Assembly: GCA_947174975.1 (NCBI GenBank)
Contig: CAMWLA010000026.1
Span: forward strand, 1 to 12,100
Length of the DNA: 12,100 nucleotides
Source of the DNA: an uncultured Clostridia bacterium
GTDB lineage: Bacteria; Bacillota; Clostridia; Christensenellales; Borkfalkiaceae
Direction of reading: 5' to 3'
The notes beneath the pieces were generated by a model that had not been told where the DNA came from, did not search any database, and saw nothing but the letters and a program-made list of their open reading frames with translations. Below, one piece after another: positions 1 through 6,646 of this stretch (position 1 is the first letter of the stretch; every line of letters starts with the position of its first letter). The translations under genes and the position numbers were made by a program.

Positions 1-2070
1 GTCGATACCCTTATCGCCGATTTTGATTATTTCAACCTTGACGGTATCGCCGATTTTAACGACGTCTTCAACCTTTTCGACACGCTTGTCCGAAAGCTTG
101 GAAATGTGAATCATACCGTCTTTGCCGGGTGCAAATTCTACGAACGCGCCAAAGTTCATAATTCTGACTACCGTTCCTACGAACATATCGCCGACTTCGG
201 GGTCGTGAGCGATGCTCATAATTATAGCCTTTGCCTTTTCAGCGTTTTCGATAGGGCCGACCGTTGATACGTAACCTCTACCGCTGTCATCGCTGTTGAA
301 CTCGATTTCGGTGCCGGTTTCTTCCATAATCTTCTTGATTACGCAACCTTGCTTACCGATAACATCGCCGATTTTATCGGGATCGATTTCAAAGAAAATA
401 ATCTTGGGAGCGTATTTCGAAAGCTCGGGCGAAACTTCGGGAACGACTTCAAGCATTTTTGAAAGGATGAACTGTCTGCCCTCGTTTGCCTGGTTAATAG
501 CGGTGTGCATAATCTCTTCGGAAATGCCCTTGATTTTGATATCCATCTGAATTGCGGTTATGCCGTTTACGGTACCCGCAACCTTGAAGTCCATATCGCC
601 CAAGAAATCTTCAAGTCCTTGAATATCGGTTAATACCTTGAATTCGCCGGTTTCCTGATTTTTGATAAGACCCATAGCAACGCCCGCAACGGGTGCCTTA
701 ATGGGGACGCCCGCGTCCATAAGAGCCATAGTCGAACCGCAGACGGAAGCCATCGAAGACGAACCGTTTGACGACATAATGTCGTTTACCACTCTTATAG
801 CGTAGGGGAAAGAATTTTCGTCGGGAAGGACGGGAATTAAAGCGCGTTCAGCAAGTGCGCCGTGACCGATTTCACGTCTGCCGGGGGAACGGAGCGCTTT
901 TGCTTCGCCCGTGCAGTAGCCGGGGAAGTTGTAATGGTGCATATATCTCTTGCTGACTTCCTCGTCAAGACCTTCAAGCTTTTGCGCGTCGGTCAGCATA
1001 CCGAGAGTACACGAGGTAAGCGTTTGGGTTTGTCCGCGGGTGAACACAGCCGAGCCGTGAACACGGGGAAGAACCGATCTTTCGCACCAGATAGGACGGA
1101 CGTCTTTAAGTCCTCTACCGTCGGGACGAATGCCCTTATCGAATATCTTTGCGCGAACCTTTTCCTTTGTAAGGTAGTAAAGGCTGTCCTTGATTTCGCG
1201 GGTATTTTCGGGATAGATATCAGCAAAGTGAGCAAGTACTTCCGCTTCTGCTTCAGCTTGTCTTGCTTCTCTTTCTTGTCTGTCAAACGTTTCGATAGCC
1301 CAGTCGATTTTCTTGTCCGCAAAAGCTCTTACAGCTTTGTCAAGCTCTTCGGGAACGTGATAAAGCTCAATCTCTTTCTTGGGCTTGCCGACTGCGGGAA
1401 CGATGTTTTCTTCGATGAATACACAAATCTTCTTGATTTCTTCGAAACCGAAGGTTATTGCGCCGACCATTTCGTCGTTGGTAACTTCGTCCGCGCCCGC
1501 TTCGATCATAAGGATAGCGTCCTTAGTACCGGCTAAATTTAAGTGAATTCTGCTCTTTTCGCGCTGAGCAAGGTCGGGGTTGATGACGTACTTGCCGTCT
1601 ACAAGACCTACCACTACCGAACCCGTGGGGCCAGCCCAGGGAATATCGGAAATTGCAAGAGCAATTGACGAGCCTATCATTGCAAGAGGTTCGGGCGAAA
1701 CGTCGGGTTCAACCGAAACAGCTTGCGCGATAACTACTACGTCGTTGAAAAGGCCTTTGGGGAACAGCGGACGAAGAGGTCTGTCGATAAGGCGCGAAGT
1801 TAAAATTGCCTTGTCGCTTGCCCTTCCCTCACGCTTTTTGAAACCGCCGGGAATTTTACCTATTGAGTACATCTTCTCTTCATAGTCTACTTGAAGAGGG
1901 AAGAAATCCATTCCGTCGCGCGGAGCTGCCGACATACATACCGACACCATAACTGCGGTTTCGCCGCAGCGAACCAAGCACGCGCCGTTGGCTTGTTCTG
2001 CATACTTGCCCGTTTCGACGACGACCTCGCGTCCGCCTACGGTAAATGCGAATTGTTTGTAATTTTTCAT
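1..2070 (-). CDS. pnp: Polynucleotide phosphorylase (PNPase), C-terminus cut by the window edge
   Basis: Phosphorolytic 3'-5' exoribonuclease that degrades and tails RNA; in bacteria it is a cytoplasmic trimer and often part of the degradosome. The frame is open for 690 codons from the ATG at 2070 to the left edge. The first RNase PH domain starts near residue 10 and carries the family signature RPLRPLFPKG. The second has SSNGSSSMASVCGSTMAL (about residues 433-450) and GDMDFKVAG (491-499), where D488, D494 and K496 match the catalytic Asp/Asp/Lys of E. coli PNPase. A KH domain with GKQG at 572-575 is followed by an S1 domain from about residue 626 that is nearly complete at the edge. Family members are about 700 residues, so probably only 5-30 residues are missing. 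The start is supported by AAAGGAG six bases upstream. It lies 106 nt downstream of rpsO with no obvious terminator between, the usual rpsO-pnp arrangement, so co-transcription is likely. Confidence 0.97.
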   Translation of the reverse strand, partial: MKNYKQFAFTVGGREVVVETGKYAEQANGACLVRCGETAVMVSVCMSAAPRDGMDFFPLQVDYEEKMYSIGKIPGGFKKREGRASDKAILTSRLIDRPLRPLFPKGLFNDVVVIAQAVSVEPDVSPEPLAMIGSSIALAISDIPWAGPTGSVVVGLVDGKYVINPDLAQREKSRIHLNLAGTKDAILMIEAGADEVTNDEMVGAITFGFEEIKKICVFIEENIVPAVGKPKKEIELYHVPEELDKAVRAFADKKIDWAIETFDRQEREARQAEAEAEVLAHFADIYPENTREIKDSLYYLTKEKVRAKIFDKGIRPDGRGLKDVRPIWCERSVLPRVHGSAVFTRGQTQTLTSCTLGMLTDAQKLEGLDEEVSKRYMHHYNFPGYCTGEAKALRSPGRREIGHGALAERALIPVLPDENSFPYAIRVVNDIMSSNGSSSMASVCGSTMALMDAGVPIKAPVAGVAMGLIKNQETGEFKVLTDIQGLEDFLGDMDFKVAGTVNGITAIQMDIKIKGISEEIMHTAINQANEGRQFILSKMLEVVPEVSPELSKYAPKIIFFEIDPDKIGDVIGKQGCVIKKIMEETGTEIEFNSDDSGRGYVSTVGPIENAEKAKAIIMSIAHDPEVGDMFVGTVVRIMNFGAFVEFAPGKDGMIHISKLSDKRVEKVEDVVKIGDTVKVEIIKIGDKGID

Positions 2071-2099
2071 TGTTTACTCCTTTCTTTCTGTTCTTGTGC

Positions 2100-2119
2100 C
2101 TACCGCGCCGTCGCGATAG
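2100..2119 (-). promoter_or_regulatory. Hairpin in the pnp leader
   Basis: In the rpsO-pnp intergenic RNA the sequence CTATCGCG-ACGG-CGCGGTAG forms an 8-bp stem (one U-G pair) with a four-base loop, ending about 30 nt before the pnp start codon. No U-tract follows, so it is not an intrinsic terminator. In E. coli a pnp leader hairpin is cut by RNase III and then used by PNPase to repress its own mRNA; a similar role here is inference from position only. It could also simply stabilise the 5' end of a processed pnp mRNA. Confidence 0.5.
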
Positions 2120-2176
2120 ACGAAATATAAAGTAAAAGAGCGAGATATAAAAATACCCGCCCTCAACTTCCAAATT

Positions 2177-2431
2177 TTACTTTCTTAAATTTAAAGCAGC
2201 AATAATAGCACGGTATCTTTCGATATCCTTGCTCTTTAAATAGTCCAAAAGTCCACGTCTGCGGCCTACCATTTTAAGAAGTCCGCGGCGCGAATGATTG
2301 TCGTGAATATGCTCTTTAAGATGCTCGTTCAAGTGGTTGATTCTCTCAGTTAAAAGAGCAATCTGAACTTCGGGTGAACCCGTGTCGCCTTCCTTTAAAG
2401 CATATTTTGCAATGATTTCTGCCTTTTCCAT
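2177..2431 (-). CDS. rpsO: 30S ribosomal protein S15
   Basis: Primary 16S rRNA-binding protein of the small-subunit platform, binding the central-domain three-way junction (helices 20-22) and nucleating assembly with S6/S18. The 84-residue product is close to the family's usual 88-89. Hallmarks include GDTGSPEVQIALLTERI (about residues 15-31), the HLKEHIHDNHSRRGL loop (about 37-51, the conserved His/Asp/Ser RNA contacts) and the basic MVGRRRGLLDYL segment (54-65). The ATG at 2431 is preceded by a perfect AGGAGG eight bases upstream. It has its own promoter and a structured leader of about 75 nt, and is followed by pnp on the same strand, a conserved pairing in bacteria. S15 represses its own translation through leader RNA structures in several bacteria, which fits the hairpin here but is not proven. 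Confidence 0.98.
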   Translation of the reverse strand: MEKAEIIAKYALKEGDTGSPEVQIALLTERINHLNEHLKEHIHDNHSRRGLLKMVGRRRGLLDYLKSKDIERYRAIIAALNLRK

Positions 2432-2463
2432 TTAATTTATCCTCCTATGGAATATTTGCGAAA

Positions 2464-2498
2464 ACAAAGCAAGCCGTTGAGTCTTCGAACCGCTTTGT
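2464..2498 (-). promoter_or_regulatory. Structured rpsO leader, candidate S15 autoregulatory hairpin
   Basis: Within the predicted rpsO 5' UTR, ACAAAGC and GCTTTGT pair perfectly over 7 bp (2492-2498 with 2464-2470). Inside the 21-nt apical part, GUU and AAC can form a second short helix with unpaired G and GGCUU on either side, giving an internal loop of the kind S15 leaders use to mimic the rRNA site. A shorter alternative pairs AAGC with the first GCUU, so two mutually exclusive folds are possible. The stem ends about 32 nt before the start codon. Known S15 leaders in different phyla are unrelated in sequence, so this assignment rests on position and fold. A weak TTTT run follows the stem, but the fold is not a convincing terminator. 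Confidence 0.45.
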
Positions 2499-2513
2499 AT
2501 CCGTAACGAAAAT

Positions 2514-2542
2514 ATAATACCATACTTGGATAAAAATAGCAA
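2514..2542 (-). promoter_or_regulatory. rpsO promoter (sigma-A type, extended -10)
   Basis: Reading the minus strand, TTGCTA (2537-2542) is followed by a 17-bp spacer and TATTAT (2514-2519). The -10 box is preceded by TG one base upstream (TGGTATTAT), an extended -10 element. Transcription would start near 2507, giving a leader of about 75 nt to rpsO. No terminator is seen between hemZ and this promoter, so rpsO may also receive read-through from the upstream operon. Confidence 0.65.
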
Positions 2543-2575
2543 ATGTTTTACGCGTAATTAAAAAATTTTATTTGA

Positions 2576-3931
2576 TTAATCATTAAACAGTTTGTTTCTT
2601 TCTTCTATTATTTTGTTGACTTTGTTTATATAAGTGGGCAAGTCTTTGGGGGATGCATAACGCTCAATTCTGTCTTCGCCGAAAAGCTTTTTGGAAATTG
2701 CGTTTGCGCCGACGGCGATATTGTCGGATATCTCTTCCATCACGTTGATATTATAGACGCACTCTTTACCGTCTTTGCACCAGCCGACGTTTTCAAGCCC
2801 GCCCGCCTGATATTTCTGACGGTACAGATAATAAGGCAAATACCCCGCTTTTGTCAAAAGCTTGTCGGACAAATCAACCATATCGGAAATGCCCGCGATA
2901 TTAAGCCGTTTTATGCGTTCCTTTAATTTTGCGCCGGACTTTAACGAAAGGGTATGCACCGTGATATTTGCGGGATTTAAAGAAATAGCGGTCTTCAACG
3001 ACTTTTCAAAGTCGGCAACGGTTTCGTCCGCAAGCCCCGCGATTAAGTCTAAATTTATATCGAAGCCGTATTTTTCAGCAAGACGGTATGCGTTTACGGT
3101 CTGTTCGGCGGTGTGTTTTCTTCCTATCGCTTCAAGCGTTTTATCGTTGAACGACTGAGGATTTACGCAAATACGCGTAACACCATACTTTTTGGAAAGC
3201 TTTAATTTTTCTTCGGTGAAAACATCGGGTCTGCCAGCTTCTACGGTGTACTCTTTGGGGTTAAGCCCGCTTAACGCCGTGTATATGCGCTTTAAGTGAT
3301 TTTCTTCTAAAACGAAAGGCGTTCCGCCGCCTATGTAAATGCTTTTAAGGTTGGTTAAAAGTGGCTTAACCGCCTCAATTTCGCGCTCTAAGCAGTTTAT
3401 ATATTCTTCAACATAACCTTTGGTTGCCCCTATCGGCGCGGTTATGAACGAGCAATATTCGCACTTGGTAGGACAGAACGGAATGCTTATAAATAAGTTT
3501 TGCCCGCCCCTATCGGCGTAAACAGATTTCTGCACGGAAAGTATGCGCCCGACAAGCGCACACTTCCTTTCGCTTACGTCCATTTTGTTGAAAAGAGCGA
3601 GGAAATCGCGGTCTTCCGACTGTTCCATATAGGCAAGCTTTGTGGGTCTTATTCCCGTCAGCGCACCCCATACGAGAGAGCCTTTGCTTTTTGACAGCAC
3701 CTTATAGAAGGCAAGCTTGCAAAACCTTTTAGCAAGGCGCTTGAAAATAAGGTCGTTTTCAAAATCGGCTTCTTCCTCGAAATCGTAAAATTCGCCGTTA
3801 TATTCAATTGAGTTAAAAAATTTCCCGCACGAAAATTCGAAATAATGTGTGAAATCTTCCTCCTCGCTGTCAAACGCGCGGAGTACGTCCATTATTTCGG
3901 GGCGCAAGGTTTCGGAATTAGTATTTAACAT
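2576..3931 (-). CDS. hemZ: HemZ-type radical SAM coproporphyrinogen dehydrogenase-like protein
   Basis: Cytoplasmic radical SAM enzyme of the HemN/HemZ superfamily. The nominal reaction is oxygen-independent oxidative decarboxylation of coproporphyrinogen III to protoporphyrinogen IX. Numbered from the ATG at 3931 (451 residues), the SAM-cluster motif is C153-x3-C157-x2-C160 (in PFCPTKCEYCSF), followed by GGGTP at 201-205 for SAM binding and NPQSFNDKTLEAIGRKHT (about 257-274). WGALTGIRPTKL (88-99) just before the radical SAM domain is typical of the HemZ branch rather than HemN. The N-terminus is short and the start uncertain: ATG 3931 overlaps the upstream gene by 14 nt, while an in-frame TTG at 3958 would add nine residues; neither has a good Shine-Dalgarno, so translational coupling is likely. 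HemZ homologues occur in many anaerobes without a full haem pathway, so the real substrate is not settled by this sequence. Confidence 0.88.
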   Translation of the reverse strand: MLNTNSETLRPEIMDVLRAFDSEEEDFTHYFEFSCGKFFNSIEYNGEFYDFEEEADFENDLIFKRLAKRFCKLAFYKVLSKSKGSLVWGALTGIRPTKLAYMEQSEDRDFLALFNKMDVSERKCALVGRILSVQKSVYADRGGQNLFISIPFCPTKCEYCSFITAPIGATKGYVEEYINCLEREIEAVKPLLTNLKSIYIGGGTPFVLEENHLKRIYTALSGLNPKEYTVEAGRPDVFTEEKLKLSKKYGVTRICVNPQSFNDKTLEAIGRKHTAEQTVNAYRLAEKYGFDINLDLIAGLADETVADFEKSLKTAISLNPANITVHTLSLKSGAKLKERIKRLNIAGISDMVDLSDKLLTKAGYLPYYLYRQKYQAGGLENVGWCKDGKECVYNINVMEEISDNIAVGANAISKKLFGEDRIERYASPKDLPTYINKVNKIIEERNKLFND

Positions 3932-4523
3932 ATGGGTTGTTTTTGCGTTCGTATTCAAGGGTCGTTTCGCCCTCGTGTCCGCAATATACCTTTAAGTCGC
4001 CGTCAAGTGCAAACAGCTTTTTTATGCTTTTAGTAAGCTCGTTAAAATTACCGCCGAACAAGTCATATCTTCCGACGCTTCCGCGGAAAAGAGTGTCGCC
4101 CGAAAATAAGCAATCACCGCAAAGATAGCATACCCCGCCGACGGTGTGACCCACCGTTTCGATTACTTCAAAGTCAATTCCGCCGAGCGTAATTTTTTCG
4201 CCGTCCTTTAACGTCTTATAAATTTCAAATTCGGGAATGTACACTCCGCCGAAAACCGAACGGTTTTCTCTGCTGAAAATAAAGTCCTTTTCCTTCTCTC
4301 CGCAGTAAATCGGCACGCCGTGCGAGAAGAAAATTCCACAGCCGCCGACGTGGTCGAAATGTCCGTGCGTTAAAAGCACCGCCGCGGGGGTTAACCCCCG
4401 TCTTTCGCATTCGTAAAATACTCCCTCGTCGGCACAGTCGATTACAACCGCATATTTTCCGTCGGAAGTAACGATATACGAATTACAACCGAAGTTTTGG
4501 GGCAACACTTTAAAAATCTGCAT
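3918..4523 (-). CDS. MBL-fold metallo-hydrolase, glyoxalase II-like (YqgX/GloB-type)
   Basis: A 201-residue metallo-beta-lactamase-fold hydrolase, probably cytoplasmic (no signal peptide or membrane segment). The dinuclear metal site is complete: H53-x-H55-x-D57-H58 (THGHFDHVGG), H126 (in TVGHTVGG, where many relatives have TPGHTPG), D143 (SGDTLF) and H183 (CGHEGET). Length and motif spacing match the small glyoxalase II-like proteins of Firmicutes, which hydrolyse S-acylated thiols such as S-lactoyl-glutathione analogues; the actual substrate cannot be read from sequence. The protein is rich in cysteine (eight residues in all). Its ATG overlaps the rel stop codon by one base (TAATG) and its end overlaps hemZ, placing it in the recJ-rel-hemZ operon. 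The same MBL-hemZ neighbourhood downstream of rel is common in Clostridia as I recall it. Confidence 0.9.
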   Translation of the reverse strand: MQIFKVLPQNFGCNSYIVTSDGKYAVVIDCADEGVFYECERRGLTPAAVLLTHGHFDHVGGCGIFFSHGVPIYCGEKEKDFIFSRENRSVFGGVYIPEFEIYKTLKDGEKITLGGIDFEVIETVGHTVGGVCYLCGDCLFSGDTLFRGSVGRYDLFGGNFNELTKSIKKLFALDGDLKVYCGHEGETTLEYERKNNPYVKY

Positions 4524-6646
4524 TATTTCGTAGTCCTGAATACGTCGATTACGCGCTTATCCTTTTTGATACGGTTTACAAGTAAATCTATATCCGAGCG
4601 CTTATTGATTTTTATTCTGATGTCGAATTCGGCGTTATTGTCCTTGTTTACTCTGCCGTTTATCGTGGTCATACTAAGCTTTAACGCCGCGATTTCGGAA
4701 GATATGAACGCAACTATTCCGTTATCGTCCTCGGCAACGATTTTCAGTCCCGCGATAAACTCGGACTTTTCGCCCGTCCACTGCGCGGGCTGTAAGCGCG
4801 CGGCATCCTCGTTGATGATGTTCGGGCAGTCGGTTCTGTGAATTATAACGCCTCTTCCGCGCGATACGAAACCTACGATTTCGTCGCCAGGAACGGGGTT
4901 ACAGCAGTGTGCAAAACGAATTAAAAGTCCGCTTAAACCCTTTACGGCTACGCCGCCCGTGTGAGTGGTTTTACCGTCCGAAATTTCGGTGACAGGCTTG
5001 GGAACTTCTTTCTTATAATAGTCGATAAGTTTGAAAAGCACGGAATTTACGCTGACCGCACCGTAACCTATTGACGCCATCATTTCGTTTACAGACGAGA
5101 AAACAAGCTTGTTTGAAAGTCGGTTGAACGACTCTTCGGTTAATAGGTCGTTAAGGTTGTACCCGCGCTTTTTTGCCTCCGCTTCAAGCATCGCTCTGCC
5201 GGTTTTGGCGTTTTCTTCCTTCATTTCGCGCTTGAAGAACGCGCGTATTTTGGCACGTGCCGAACCCGATTTTACAAATTTAAGCCAGTCCCACGAAGGT
5301 CCCTTTGCCGTTGACGAAGTCAAAATTTCAACTACGTCGCCCGTAATCAAAGTTGAATTTAAGGGAATTATACGACCGTTAACTTTTGCGCCCACGCACT
5401 TGTTGCCGACTTCGGAATGGATAGCATACGCGAAGTCGACCGGCGTTGCTTCCAAGGGCAAGGAAATTACCTTGCCGTGCGGGGTAAATACCAAAAGTTC
5501 ATTGGAATATAAGTCGGTTTTCAAGGAGTCTACAAACTCCTTGGAATCATTTAAAGTGCCTTGCCAGTCCATTACGTCGCGGATCCACGCAAGGCGCGCG
5601 TCGAAGCTGGTTTCGCTCGTCTTTTGCTCTTTATAGCGCCAGTGCGCGGCGATACCGAATTCAGCCATACGGTGCATTTCTTGCGTACGTATCTGAATTT
5701 CGAAGTATTGACCGAAATTCGTGACGACCGTAGTGTGAAGCGACTGATACATATTGCGCTTGGGCGTTGCGATATAGTCCTTGATGCGCCCGGGAACGGG
5801 TTTCCACTGCTTGTGAATTTTACCTAAAATTTCGTAACATTCGTCGATTGTGGCGACGATTACGCGGACGGCGGATAAGTCGTAAATCTGGTCTAACGTC
5901 TTATCCTGCTTTTTCATTTTCTTGTATATCGAATAGAAATGCTTGGGTCTGCCGAACACCTCGCCTTTAACGCCGCTTTCCTTTAAAAGCTGTTTCAGCT
6001 CTTCAACGACGGTGTTTACGAAGGTTTTACGCTCTTCGAGTTTCTGATGTATGTTGGTAATCAGATATTCGTAGACGTCGGGCTCTAAGTATTTTAGACA
6101 CAAATCTTCAAGCTCGCACTTGATCTGCGAAATACCGAGTCTGCCCGCAAGCGGGGTGAAAATTTCAAGCGTTTCCTTGGCAATGCGCTGCTGCCTTTCG
6201 GTTGAAAGGTAATTAAGCGAGCGCATATTGTGAAGCCTGTCGGCAAGCTTGATTATGATTACCCTTACGTCGTTTGCCATTGCAACGAAGATTTTACGGA
6301 AATTTTCCGCGTCCTCTTCCTCGTGCGAGGCAAATTGGATTTTATCAAGCTTTGTGACACCGTCTACAAGCGTTAAAATTTCGTCGCCGAAGCGTGCGCG
6401 CACGTCCTCGCCCGTTGCGGGCGTATCCTCGATTACGTCGTGCAGAAAAGCCGCCGCAACAGACGGCGTATCCATACCCAGATTTATAAGTATTTCGGCA
6501 ACCGCGCACGGATGCGTAAAGTAAGGCTCGCCCGAGGCGCGCTTCTGCCCCTCGTGCATTTCCTCCGCATAGCGGTACGCGGAAATCAACAGCTTTCTGT
6601 CGTTTTCGGGATAGTTCTCAGAAATTTTATCAAGTACGGTTTTCAT
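4523..6646 (-). CDS. rel: Bifunctional (p)ppGpp synthetase/hydrolase (Rel)
   Basis: Long RelA/SpoT homologue controlling the stringent response; it makes (p)ppGpp from ATP and GTP/GDP on stalled ribosomes and hydrolyses it otherwise. In order: the HD hydrolase domain with H45, H69-D70, E73-D74 and D136 (KLADRLHNMR), all intact; the synthetase domain with GRPKH (232-236), D256 (YDLSAVR), RIKD (287-290) and YQSLHT (300-305), plus E316 (FEIQIRT); a TGS domain starting near 386 (VFTPHGKVI); the conserved FAHCCNPVPGD segment with C581-C582; and a C-terminal ACT domain from about 630. The RxKD synthetase motif is that of bifunctional Rel/SpoT rather than monofunctional RelA (ExDD). At 707 residues it is slightly shorter than the usual 730-740. 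Its ATG overlaps the recJ stop (ATGA) and has no clear Shine-Dalgarno, so translation is probably coupled to recJ. Confidence 0.97.
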   Translation of the reverse strand: MKTVLDKISENYPENDRKLLISAYRYAEEMHEGQKRASGEPYFTHPCAVAEILINLGMDTPSVAAAFLHDVIEDTPATGEDVRARFGDEILTLVDGVTKLDKIQFASHEEEDAENFRKIFVAMANDVRVIIIKLADRLHNMRSLNYLSTERQQRIAKETLEIFTPLAGRLGISQIKCELEDLCLKYLEPDVYEYLITNIHQKLEERKTFVNTVVEELKQLLKESGVKGEVFGRPKHFYSIYKKMKKQDKTLDQIYDLSAVRVIVATIDECYEILGKIHKQWKPVPGRIKDYIATPKRNMYQSLHTTVVTNFGQYFEIQIRTQEMHRMAEFGIAAHWRYKEQKTSETSFDARLAWIRDVMDWQGTLNDSKEFVDSLKTDLYSNELLVFTPHGKVISLPLEATPVDFAYAIHSEVGNKCVGAKVNGRIIPLNSTLITGDVVEILTSSTAKGPSWDWLKFVKSGSARAKIRAFFKREMKEENAKTGRAMLEAEAKKRGYNLNDLLTEESFNRLSNKLVFSSVNEMMASIGYGAVSVNSVLFKLIDYYKKEVPKPVTEISDGKTTHTGGVAVKGLSGLLIRFAHCCNPVPGDEIVGFVSRGRGVIIHRTDCPNIINEDAARLQPAQWTGEKSEFIAGLKIVAEDDNGIVAFISSEIAALKLSMTTINGRVNKDNNAEFDIRIKINKRSDIDLLVNRIKKDKRVIDVFRTTK

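Noticed and set aside
862..1536. Long plus-strand open frame of 224 codons opposite pnp
   Set aside because: It lies wholly antisense to conserved PNPase coding sequence, has no ribosome binding site and resembles no family; its openness follows from the codon use of pnp.
1880..2173. Minus-strand 97-codon frame spanning the rpsO-pnp gap
   Set aside because: It overlaps the pnp N-terminus in another frame, is extremely arginine-rich as a frame shadow would be, and pnp has the convincing ribosome binding site.
2543..2576. A/T-rich stretch after hemZ as a terminator
   Set aside because: It contains only weak A-T pairing around a T run, with no GC stem.
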